From the NCBI GenBank assembly GCA_008330645.1, contig VLTN01000042.1, positions 245,478 through 309,477 of the forward strand: a stretch of 64,000 nucleotides of DNA, given 5' to 3'. Both the position numbers and the translations under genes were made by a program. The notes under the pieces were generated by a model that saw only the letters and a list, made by a program, of their open reading frames with translations, was not told where the DNA came from and searched no databases. Origin of the DNA: Cafeteria roenbergensis (taxonomy: Eukaryota; Sar; Bigyra; Bicosoecida; Cafeteriaceae). Of the stretch, positions 21,077-31,400 are shown piece by piece. The number at the start of each line of letters is the position of its first letter. Position 1 is the stretch's first letter.

Positions 21077-24000
21077 GGGCAGAGCGAGAGCGCCCGGCAG
21101 AGCACTGGGCAGAGCGAGAGCGCCGGGCAGAGCACTGGGCAGAGCGAGAGCGCCGGGCGGCGCTCAGTGAAAAGCACTTGTGGCTACACACTCCCAGACA
21201 AACCATGCAGCGGAGAGCCGGAATGCCCCGCCATGGCGGCCTCGACGAACCCCCAGCGGCAGAGTGAGCGTGGCGCCGCACACGCCATCGTCTGGCACCG
21301 CGGCTGGGCCGCGCCTCGGCGCCCGGGACGAGAACGGAAGGGGCTTGGCTCGCGCCAGAAAAAAAACGGCCGCTCAGGCTCTTGCTCAGCCGCCTCGCCC
21401 CGGCGCCCCCGCCTCTCCCGCCACCCTGCGGCTTCCTGCATCCTTGCACTGGCTGCTGGCCCCGGCCGTTCGCTTCTGCGCGCGCCGGTCCCATGCTCTT
21501 GGCGTTGCGTTTGCGCGGATCTTGCCGGGACACTCCCGCAGAGAGCTCACTCACGGCTCGTTGCCGCTCGATGCGCCTGGCCACGCGCACCGCCTGCTCG
21601 GCAGTGGCGTCCTCGCGCCCGGCTGTGATGAGCCCGGAGTGGCGCTGCACCGTCTTGGTCCCGCGCGTGGCGACCGTCGGGCAGCGGCCATGCCGGCCAC
21701 CCCGGAACGCGCCGATCCCAGCACCCAGATGCCGACCAAGTCCGGCGACGACCATGTCGAGCTGCTAGGGCTTGGATCGGGAACGGTTTGGCACCACCTC
21801 AAGACCCACCAGCCGCAGTCCGAGGATCTCCTTCAGCATCCGCCGCTGTCCCCCACCGCCTACGGCTCGTTGCCGCTCGACGCGCCTGGTATCACGCAGC
21901 GATTCGTCGACGGCGCCACCCCCACCGCGCCCGGCTGGGCTGAGCCCGGAGTGGCACTGCACCGTCTTGGTCCCGCGCATGGCGGCCGTCGGGCAGCGGC
22001 CATGCCGGCCACCCCTGAACGCGCCGATCCCAGCACCCAGATGCCGACCAAGTCCGGCGACGACCATGTCGAGCTGCTAGGGCTTGGATCGGGAACGGTT
22101 TGGCACCACCTCAAGACCCACCAGCCGCAGTCCGAGGCTCTCCTTCAGCATCCGCCGCTGTCCCCCACCGCCTACGGCTCGTTGCCGCTCGACGCGCCTG
22201 GTATCACGCACCGATTCGTCGACGGCGCCACCCCCACCGCGCCCGGCTGGGCTGAGCCCGGAGTGGCACTGCACCGGCTTGGTCCCGCGCGTGGCGGCCG
22301 TCGGGCAGCGGCCATGCCGGCCACCCCGGAAGGCGCCAATCCCGGCGCCCACACGCCGACAACGCAGAATGGCGGCGGTGCACAGTGCGCCGCGCGCAGC
22401 CCGAGCGTGCTGTGGCGGACGCCTTCGCCCCCGTACGAGGCCGATGCCGAGCAGTTGGATCTACCGCCGCTGGGGTAGCGGAACATATGACGAGCACCCC
22501 GCAGACATGGAACAGCAAGACGACTGGCGCGTCGGGTGCTCGTCGTCGACGCCCACGCACTCCAGCAGCCACGCTCCGCGGCCAGCGGGGAAGCGACCAC
22601 GCGACGATTCGGAGGAGGAGCCGCTGGCCAAGCGGCCTGCTCTGGCCCCTCTGTCCGGCAGTGGCTGCCTCGCGCCGACGACGGGCTCGATGGACCGGCT
22701 CGAGGCGCCAGGCCAGGTGGGGGCAGTGGCTGCCCCGGGCGCGGAGGCACCAGAGAGCGCGGACAAGCCCCAGGATCATGCCGTACCCAGCGACGGCGCG
22801 GATGACCGCGACGACGGCGGCGATGACGGCGCCGATGAGGAAGGCTACGACCCCGCCCCGGCAAGGCGTCGGCGCCGACCAGCCGCGCGCCGCGTGCGGT
22901 TGGAGCGCAATGCCAGGCGCCTCATGCAGGAGCGTGCCGATGCCAGCGACGACGAGGATGACCGCGACGACGGCGGCGATGACGGCGCCGATGAGGAAGG
23001 CTACGAGCCCGCCCCGGCAAGGCGTCGGCGCCGACCAGCCGCGCGCCGCGTGCGGTTGGAGCGCAATGCCAGGCGCCTCATGCAGGAGCGTGCCGATGCC
23101 AGCGACGACGAGGATGACCGCGACGACGGCGGCGATGACGGCGCCGATGAGGAAGGCTACGAGCCCGCCCCGGCAAGGCGTCGGCGCCCACCAGCCGTGC
23201 GCCGCGCACGGATGGGGGCCGCTGCCGGCAGGGGATGCTCCTCCAAGGACCACGCCTGCACATACCCCGGATGCGCCAAGGCCTTCAAGAGCAACTCCGA
23301 CCTCGCCGCGCACATGCGCACCCACACCGGAGAGAAGCCGCTCGAGTGCAGGTACGAGGGGTGCGACGCCGCCTTCGCCCACAGCAGCAACCGCCGGCAG
23401 CACGAGCGCTCCAAGCACGAGAAGGTGAAGCGGTACCACTGCCGCTTCCCGAGGTGCAAGAAGGAGTACGCGCACCCGACGAGCCGCAATGACCACGAGG
23501 CCGTGCAGCACCGGGGCGAGCGGCCGTACAAGTGCAAGTTGTGCGGGGCGAGCTTCACGGCGCGGGCGAACCTGTCCCGGCACAGGAAGCTCGGCGAGTG
23601 CTCGGGCAGTGATGGCGATGATTCGTGACGCGATGACAGCGAGTGTGTGTCTTGGCTGCGTGCCGGCTTTGGAGCTCACAATCTGCGCTGAGGGCGCCCA
23701 CCGCAAGAAACGAGTGCGTGTCCTGTTGCCGCAGAGCTCTTGCCGCAAGCGGATCTGGTGCAGTCATGTTTGCTCACCCCAGGATCAGCGACGTTGTGCC
23801 GCGCGGCCAAGCCCAAGTCGAGCGTGAGAAGCCCGCCCACGACCAGGCCAACCGAGCTCGGGGTGTCGGCGAGAGAGAACGGGCGCCACCCCTCCGCCGC
23901 CGCGTGCGCGCGATGCCGGTTCGCTGTCCCTCTCCCGGTGGCCCCGGCGGGGCCGAGCTTGCGCAGGCATGCCCGTCCGCCGACCTTGCGGACTGCAGCC

Positions 24001-24090
24001 TGGCTGCCGCTCGTCGCAGAGTCTGCTCGCTTGTCATTGTGGAGCCGAGCGTCGGCTTGGCGGTGCAACAAGATAGCCACTGGCCTCGGA
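21077..24090 (+). repeat. Tandem zinc-finger unit D
   Basis: Fourth array unit, about 3.0 kb, with minisatellite at 21077-21162. Its downstream conserved DNA ends abruptly at about 24090, where the sequence passes into unique DNA ahead of the fifth zinc-finger gene instead of another minisatellite. Confidence 0.88.
21205..23628 (+). pseudogene. C2H2 zinc-finger protein, array copy D, frameshifted
   Basis: Exon 1 is 21205-21263; the large exon starts at 21542. The frame closes at 22478 because the run at 22472-22475 reads GGGG where A, B and C have GGG; the zinc-finger part continues in the next frame to 23628. It is otherwise the largest copy: three 103-residue modules and three acidic 52-residue modules, with four normal fingers. 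One extra G in a homopolymer could be a sequencing error, an allele or a true null. I mark it as a pseudogene only provisionally. Confidence 0.6.
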
Positions 24091-24152
24091 TAGAGACGTG
24101 AAGCCAGCGGAGCCGGTCAACTCAGCAAGACCAAAAACCTCTGCAACCTGTC

Positions 24153-25859
24153 ATGCGCAGCTCAGACCACCCCGCAGCGTGGTCGAGGCAACCCCCCGTG
24201 TGGTCCTCCCGAGTCGCGTGTGGCTGCCTCGAGGCCTGCCGGTGCGCGCAGGCAGCCGCCAACGCCCTGCAAAAAGCTAGGGCGGCAAGCGAGACGTTGC
24301 TGGCTATTGTTCCCGCAGTTGTTGACAAGCCGACCGTGCCAGGCATATTGGCAGCCAGAGGCGGATTCTCGGGCTCCGACCCACTGCCCAGCCTCATGGA
24401 CCTTGACGACTCTCCTTTCGTCGCCTCCATGGTCGGCCTGTGCGCGCAAAGCGCCGGGAGGGATGCCCCTGGGCTCCAGTTGTGGCGTGTGGAAACGCGA
24501 GTCGAAGCTCTTGCTGACCCCGATCTTGGGACGTGGGAGCACCTCCAAGGGGCGTACAGCTTTGCCGACGGGAGCCCTCTCGCTGAAGGTGACGGCCGGT
24601 CAACTGCCAGCATGCTAGGGGCGGGGGCCGAATTCGGTCAAGACGAATCTTCTCTCAGCGGACAAGGCGAGACAAGGCTGTTGCTGGACACTTGCCATCC
24701 GGAAACAAAGCCCAGCCCAGCCAGCTTCGAGCCTCGAGGCTCCTCCCCGCGCCGCGCATCGACCTGCCGCGGAAGGCTTGCTGCTGCCTCTGCGCCTAGC
24801 GGCCTTCGTGGCGACGGCCTGGCCACCGCTGGCATCGCCGCAACCGGACTGGACATCCCTCGGAGAACCTTCTGGCTGCAGGGCAGCACAGACCTCGGGG
24901 AAGCGCCGCCAGGCCCACGCCCGTGGCCAGGCGCGGGCGTTGGAGCAGGGCCGGGCGCCGGGAGCCAGCGTCTGGGGCTTGAGCAGGGGGGCGGGCGCGA
25001 CGGGCGGCTGTTTGAGCTGAGGGGCGCTGCGCCGGGCCTCCAACACCCTGGGCCCATTTCAGCATGGAATGTTGCCCGCAAAACGCAGGGCGCAGATTTA
25101 ACACCCCCGAGCTATTCGGTGGGGCGGATCGGGACCTGCAAGCGGCTCCGTGAGGGGGCGGACGCGGCGGGCACCGAGCGACGGAGCTCGCAATCTGTGC
25201 TGCTCGCTACGCAACGTGCGCTCCCCTCGCAGCCACTAGCTCGGCCAAGGCATGCTGTCCACGTGCTAGCTCATCACGGGGCACACGAGCTCGACGCCAA
25301 GGGGTGTCAAGTCAGGGGGGTCGGCCATGAGTCGCCCTTTCCGCTCGCACCGGCAGCAGACACGAGTGACAGCGATGCCGTCAGCGACGCAGGGGACGAC
25401 CCAGACTTCGAGGACCCCGAAATTAAGCGCGTGCGGCCGAAGCGGGCCAAGCGTGGAGGGGCACCTGGCCGCCAGGGCGCCGTTGTCAAGAGGTACAAGT
25501 GCTCGTTTGCGGGCTGCTCCAAGGCCTTCAAGAGCAACTCCGACCTCGCCGCGCACATGCGCACCCACACCGGAGAGAAGCCGCTCAAGTGCAAGTACGA
25601 GGGGTGCGACGCCGCCTTCGCCCACAGCAGCAACCGCCGGCAGCACGAGCGCTCCAAGCACGAGAAGGTGAAGCGGTACCACTGCCGCTTCCCGGGGTGC
25701 AAGAAGGAGTACGCGCACCCAACGAGCCGGAGGGATCACGAGGCTGTGAAGCACCGGGGCGAGCGGCCGTACACGTGCAAGTTGTGCGGGGCAAGCTTCA
25801 CGGCCCGGGCGAACCTTTCGCGCCACAAGTCGACCCAAGATTGCAAGCCAGGGGTCTGA
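24153..25859 (+). CDS. C2H2 zinc-finger protein E, divergent neighbour of the array
   Basis: 568 residues in one exon from ATG 24153. The N-terminal 430 residues are unrelated to the array copies: CGCLEACRCAQAAANALQKA, LPSLMDLDDSPF, Gly/Pro-rich linker, then DSDAVSDAGDDPDFEDPEIK and a basic KRVRPKRAKRGG patch. The C-terminal finger block is nearly identical to the array: CSFAGCSKAFKSNSDLAAHM, HERSKHEKVKRYHCRFPGCK, CKLCGASFTARANLSRH, differing at few positions (SRRDHEAVKH). It lacks the 103- and 52-residue modules. It is probably the source of, or a partner in gene conversion with, the array. Confidence 0.82.
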   Translation: MRSSDHPAAWSRQPPVWSSRVACGCLEACRCAQAAANALQKARAASETLLAIVPAVVDKPTVPGILAARGGFSGSDPLPSLMDLDDSPFVASMVGLCAQSAGRDAPGLQLWRVETRVEALADPDLGTWEHLQGAYSFADGSPLAEGDGRSTASMLGAGAEFGQDESSLSGQGETRLLLDTCHPETKPSPASFEPRGSSPRRASTCRGRLAAASAPSGLRGDGLATAGIAATGLDIPRRTFWLQGSTDLGEAPPGPRPWPGAGVGAGPGAGSQRLGLEQGGGRDGRLFELRGAAPGLQHPGPISAWNVARKTQGADLTPPSYSVGRIGTCKRLREGADAAGTERRSSQSVLLATQRALPSQPLARPRHAVHVLAHHGAHELDAKGCQVRGVGHESPFPLAPAADTSDSDAVSDAGDDPDFEDPEIKRVRPKRAKRGGAPGRQGAVVKRYKCSFAGCSKAFKSNSDLAAHMRTHTGEKPLKCKYEGCDAAFAHSSNRRQHERSKHEKVKRYHCRFPGCKKEYAHPTSRRDHEAVKHRGERPYTCKLCGASFTARANLSRHKSTQDCKPGV

Positions 25860-26306
25860 AAGCCCTGGACGTGGCTAGCTTGACAGCGCTTGCGGTTCCC
25901 CCACCCCGCCGTGCCATTGCGGCGCGGCGGCCTTCGAGTAGTTTGATCGATAGCAGTTCTGCTAGTGTGCGACGCTCAGCGCAGATCCAATTTCGCCTCG
26001 CCGCCGCTGCCTCGGAATGCCTCGGGCGACCCGACCACTCTCCCGCGAAGATGCCACAGGCTGCACAGCATGGTTGGCAGGGTTCTAGAAGGAGGCTGTG
26101 CCCTCCAGGCTGGCGGAGCGCGGGCGCTCAGCGAGCTTTGGTTCGGCATGGTGGCGTCGTGCTTGCCGCGCGCGTCGTCGCCGCGGCGTTGCGAGTGTGG
26201 CAGAGCCCGCCGGTCCTCCAAGCGTCGCAGCCGGCGGTGCCGAGAGGCCACGCGCGCGCCCCTCGCTGCCTCGGCCACTCGCTGCAAGGACGCTGCGGCA
26301 GGTGCG
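25860..26306. other. Intergenic region after zinc-finger E
   Basis: About 450 bp with no convincing gene; probably the 3' end of the zinc-finger gene and the promoter of the membrane-protein gene. Confidence 0.4.
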
Positions 26307-28106
26307 ATGGCAGCGACTCTGGTGCAGATAGTCACGTGTCCGGTGAGCGGGGCGTCCGCGCGGGTGCGCATCGCGCACAGTTCTTCGCAGCAACGGGCGG
26401 CCATGGGCGAGCGTTGACTCGTCCGGCGCCGGCCGCGCAGGACCCCGGCGCGCCAGCAGCGGCTGGCACGTTGTCTTTCATCGCGCAATTGGACCTGCCG
26501 GGCATTTCGCAGGCCGCCCCGGCGACGCTCCCTCCCTCCTCGCTCGATTTCGGTCCCCGCAGTGCGCCGTCTGCGGCGCGGCCTGCTCGTGGTGAGCGCC
26601 GCAACCGCCTCGCCGGCTTGCCTGGACTGCCCCGCCTGGGATGGGCCCTTGCATGTGTTGATGCTGGGCGGCTTGCGCAGACGGCGCCAGCTGGTGCTTC
26701 GGGCTGTCACAAGGTGGGTGTGGCTTGGGAGTGCGTGCCCGCAATTCTTGGCCAGAGACGCGCCCTCCGCCCCGCATGCGCCCGCAACCGCGCGCAGGAC
26801 CTGCAAGCAGTGCGATGGCATCACGGAGGTGTGCCGGTCCATGACGCGCAACCCCATGTGCTTGTGCACGGCGGCCATGGCGCTGCTGGCGCCCGTGCCG
26901 GCGGTGGCCACCATGGTGATCGCGTCCATGGACCTCGCGGCCGGCAGCCCGTGCGCCGCACCGCAGGCCGAGTGGGTCGTCGTCCAAGCCGTTGTGCTCC
27001 TGCTCCACATGGCGTACGCCGTGTACGCCTGCTGCAGCTTCGCCCGTCCGTACGTGGGGGCGCCCCCGCCCCCCGGCCTTGAGGTGGCTTCCGAGCAGGC
27101 CAGGCGAAACCGCGACGAGTCCCAGGCCGACCGCATGCGCTATCTCGTGTGCTACGACCCGGTCACGGCGGTCTACATCCTCCTGGGGGGGCTGTTCGGG
27201 GCCGTGTGGCTGATTCTCAGCCCGGTGTGGTTCGGCGACGCCGCCAGCCTGGCTGGGTGCCCGGCGGAGACGCTCTCAGCCCGGCAGTGGGCGGAGGGGT
27301 GCGGCGTGGCCGTGCTCGTGGCAGCCCTCCTCTGCTGCTGCTGCTTCATGGTGCCAGCCGCGGGCGTGGACTGGGGCGACGTCCTCTGTGACGCGTGCTG
27401 CGTCCCTTGCATCGCCTGCTGCTGCCGCGCTGTTGGCTGCACGCCCATCGCGAGCTCTTTGGAGCAGTCCTCGCGAGAGAACGGGCGCGCGTTTCACGAC
27501 GCTGTCCTCAGGTCAGCGGACGAGCCCCAGCGCAGGCGCGCTCACGCTGCCGGCGCTGGCGGGACCCCGGCGGGGGCCGCCTCGCGAGCCGCGTATGCAA
27601 GCGGTGCGCCGGCGCCGAAGCGGTCTGGCCCCGCAGACGAAGCACCCGGTGGGCGAGCAGCGGGCGATGTTGCGGAGCTGCCGCCGCACCGGCGGCGCCC
27701 GCACCACTCCGCCCCCACCACCTTCACGGGAATCGACACAACGTCGCCGCCTGCACCGGCAGTTCCCGTCGCACGCTCCTCGCAGCCTGCGGGGCAGCCT
27801 GTGGCGCCCGCGGCGCCGCGCACGCCATCTGGCCCTGGCCTGCCCAGGAGGGGCGGCCAGGGGTCCGACGTGCCCCCCCACAAGCGAGCCCCGGCCGCTG
27901 CAACCAAGGCAGGTGCGACGGCACCGGCAGAGCCGCCCGAGGCCGAGGCCGAGCCCGGGGCCGGGGCCGGGGCCGGGGCCGGGGCCGGGGCGGCAGCTGG
28001 CCCTGCCGACGCGGAGGCCGGGGGCGCTGCCACACGGGTGGGCCATGCCCTGGGGGCCCTGGTGGGCGGCGTGGTCGGCTTCATGGCGCCCAAAAAGCCG
28101 AGGTGA
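26307..28106 (+). CDS. Cysteine-rich multi-pass membrane protein of unknown function
   Basis: Three exons, 26307-26342, 26563-26591 and 26798-28106, with GTGAGC donors and CGCAG acceptors; the phases close exactly to give 457 residues. The tiny first exons build a Cys cluster: VTCPCAVCGAACSW then TCKQCDGITEVC, which looks like paired CxxC metal-binding knuckles. Membrane helices are at about 43-66, 80-103, 141-166 and 193-212. A second Cys cluster, CDACCVPCIACCCRAVGC, follows at about 219-237 and could be palmitoylated or bind metal. The C-terminal half is Pro/Ala-rich with a Gly-Ala run (GGGGCC-like repeats near 27957-27994). I do not recognise the family. Correct phasing of two very short exons around conserved-looking Cys pairs supports the model. 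Confidence 0.7.
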
Positions 28107-28468
28107 GGAGCGTGGCACTTGCAAAGGTCCGCTCCGAGGGGGAGCGGGGCCCAGAGGGGGGAGGGCGGGGCGGGGGGGGGGGGGACTCTTGTGGACATCC
28201 GCGGCCAGACACGCTTTCCAGCCCGACTCGATGGCTGTGGTGGGGGCACGGGCGCGCGTGTGTGGTTTCTTGGGCAGGAATGCGGGAAGGGTGCGCAGTG
28301 GCGGGTGGGAGGGGGGGGGGTCGGGGAGCGGGCGATGCGCCGCGAACCGAAAGATGCTTCAAATTTGGAAATGTTTCCCAAGCAGCAAACATACCGGACA
28401 GCAACGGACGGTCGGTGGTCACACGAGATTCACTCTCGCCCGGCTTGGGCACTGGCCCCCGGGCCAGC
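28107..28468. other. Intergenic region with poly-G
   Basis: About 360 bp containing a G13 run at 28172-28184 and further G-rich stretches to 28321. No coding pattern seen. Confidence 0.45.
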
Positions 28469-31400
28469 ATGGCTGCCGTTTCCCAGTCGGGCCGCAGCCC
28501 CAGCGGCACGGTTGCACTTGGGCGAAGCTTTGGGAGAAGCAGGCGGTCGCAGTCGCCGTCGCCGACTAGCTCGCGGTTTCCCGGAACGCCAGGAACCATG
28601 GCCTCTGGCAGGGTTGGCAAGAGCCAGCGAGGCTCTCCGATGAGTGCCTCAACGCAGGGCAAGCAAATCGCGGCCTCCGAGGCGGCAGCGAAGCAGGCCA
28701 GCGAGCGGGTGCAGCGCGGGCTCGAGGCGGAGGCAACGCGGGCCGAGCTGCTGCCGTGGTCGTTCCCCAGGCACCAGGCCGAGGCCAGAAGGGGCCTGCT
28801 TGAGCCCGTTCGCGTCCAGAGCATTGCTGCAGGAGTGGCGCATGCTTTGCTGCTGGACCAGAGTGGCGGCCTGTGGGGAATCGGGCGCGCGCACGAAGGG
28901 CAGCTCGGTTGCGGTGACTTGGTTGGCGGGTACCAGTCCAAAGCAGTGCCCGTGCAGGCTTTGCGAGGGAGGCGCGTCGTCACCGTGGCTGCGGGTGGGT
29001 GGCACAGCCTTGCCATAGACGCGCTCGGCGTTGCGTTTGTGTGGGGCGACAATCGCTCTGGGCAGTGCGGCGCGGGCAGAGGAAAGCCAAGCGTTCGGCT
29101 GCCGGCCGAGCTTCGAGCCTCTGCGGCAAAGGGGGGCGCTGCAGCTTCTGGAGCCTGTGGCCTGCTGCACACTGTGGTGGTGCGAGCGGCTGACCGGGCG
29201 GGGTGGGTGGCCGGCAGCAACAGGTTCGGGCAGTGCGGAACCGCCATCGCTGGCGCCGGCGAGGACGACGAGGACGGCGGCGAGCCCGACAGCACAACTG
29301 TGGATGCAGCGGGCGTTTCCAATGACAGCGGCGCCACTGCAGCGGGACTGTCAAGGGGCGGCTTGCCTGCCGGGGGACCGGCTGGCGGGGCCGGCGCTTG
29401 GCAGGATGACGCAACTGCGATTTGGGCGTTCCGGCTGAACAAGCGCCTGTGCCGCGCCGAGGCTGTGAGCGTGGCGTGCGGGTACGGCCACACGGTTCTG
29501 GTCAGCGAGGTCGGGACCCTGTGGACCTGCGGCAGGGGCGACGGTTTCCAGCTGGGGCACGGGGTCAGCCGGTCGGACGCCAAACCAGCGCGAGTTCGCG
29601 ATTTAGCTGACGAGTGGGTGGTCAGCGCCGCGGCGGGCGCGACGCACACGGTGGTGGCCACCGAGACGGGCCGCGTCTTTGCATGCGGAACGGGCACCTC
29701 CGGGCAGCTTGGGTTGGGCAAGGGCGTCACCACCGCACAACGGTTTACCGAGGTGACGGGAATGCCGCCGGCCGAGCGAGTCTCCGCGGGGCCGGAACAC
29801 ACCATGGCTGTGTCCAAGACCACGATGCACCTGTTCGTGTGGGGCGAGCAGTCGGCCTTTCGTCTGGGCGAGCCGGGAGAGTTCAAGGGCAAGGCGCCAA
29901 CCATGACGATCCTGGGAACCGTGGCCGCGGAGCATGTGCTGGAGGCCAAGCGGAAGGCGGACGATGAAGCAAGCCGGCCGGGCGGCGCGTCAGTGGGCTC
30001 GCCCGTGGCAGGCCACCGACAGCGCAACACGACCCTCAGCGGAGTTGTGAGCGCACGAGGGCCACTCTGGGAGCCGGTTGGCAGCACCGCCATGAAGCGC
30101 GCCAGCGACTCCCGAATCCAGTCGGCCTTTCCCTTTGCCGACTGGGAGGGCCCTCCGTTCCCCGGCGCGGCGCTGGGGGAGGCGGACGAGGTCAAAGCCG
30201 CGATCCGCGAGCTGGCGGGGTTGCCAAAGGAGGTGGTGGGCAAGCTGTCGGACGCCGAGATCCTGGAGATGAAAAGAGGGTTCGACCAGGTTGATGCCGA
30301 CGGGTCTGGCGCCATTGACGCTGCAGAGCTGCACTCAGCACTGCTGGGCGTGGGGGAGTCCACCGTGAAGCACGACGACGTGGAGGCGATCATCATTCGG
30401 TTCGACGACAGTGGCGACGGCGAGCTGCAACTCGACGAGTTCGTGCAGCTGGTCATGGCTGTTCGAGGGGGGGACCAGAGCATCGGCATCGGGGCATCAT
30501 TGGCAGTGATGCTCGCGTCCGGCAACGAAATTTCCGCCGCCGCCAATGCTAAACTGCAAGCTCGCCTGCAAGCGCTGGAGCCGGCGAATGTTCGCCTGGA
30601 GGGGCGACGGGTGTTCCAGGAGCACGCTGGAACGCGCCGCGCACAAGACCCCTACACAGGCCTCACTCCTACACAACTAGGCGAGGCGATGCGAGCGATG
30701 GGGCTCGCCCCGCCCCCGCCCCGAGCGCTGACCACGCTTGCTAGGGAGCTGGCCTCTGGGCCAGCGGGCACTCCTGCGCTCGCAGCCTCCCGCGGGTCCG
30801 GCTCCCGCGCATCCACGGGTCTCCCTTTGGCGCGCAGCCTGCCTGGCTCAGCGGGCCAGGAGCCTCTGGCCGTTGTGTCCGAGGCAGCCTGGCTCTCGTA
30901 CGTCTCGGCCGCCCACCCCCTGGCGAACCCCGAGGCGACGGACACGGAGCGGGCCCTTGCTCGGGTGCGCTGGCATCCGAGGCCGCGGGTCGACCTGGTG
31001 CGCATCCGTCGATTTGTCCAGGCCTTTGAGACAGCTGCCTCGGAGGAGGAGGTCGCGCTGCCCACATCACTGACCAAACGGCTGGCTGAAATCGCGGGGC
31101 AAGAGGGGCGAGTTGGCGCGCTGGCCAGGGAGGGCGTGCTGTCGTTTCGCTCCTGCGGGCTGCGCGACACGCACTTGTCGGTGCTCTGCGAGGCGCTGCG
31201 ACGGGTGCCCGTTGCGCAGGAGCTGGACGTGACTCGGAACTCGATCACGGACGCCGGTGCAGCAGTTCTGATCAGCCAGCTCGACGAGCAGCTGACGCTC
31301 GCCGCTTCGGGGCAAGGGGCTGGCGGCGCAGGAAGAGTCGTCGAGCGCGGAACAGAGTTCTTGGAGGGCTTTGCTGGCGGTGACGACGACGACGACGACC

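Noticed and set aside
12718-24090. Zinc-finger units as copies of a transposable element
   Set aside because: They are strictly head-to-tail at one locus, with no terminal repeats, no transposase or reverse transcriptase, and intact introns; tandem gene duplication explains them better.
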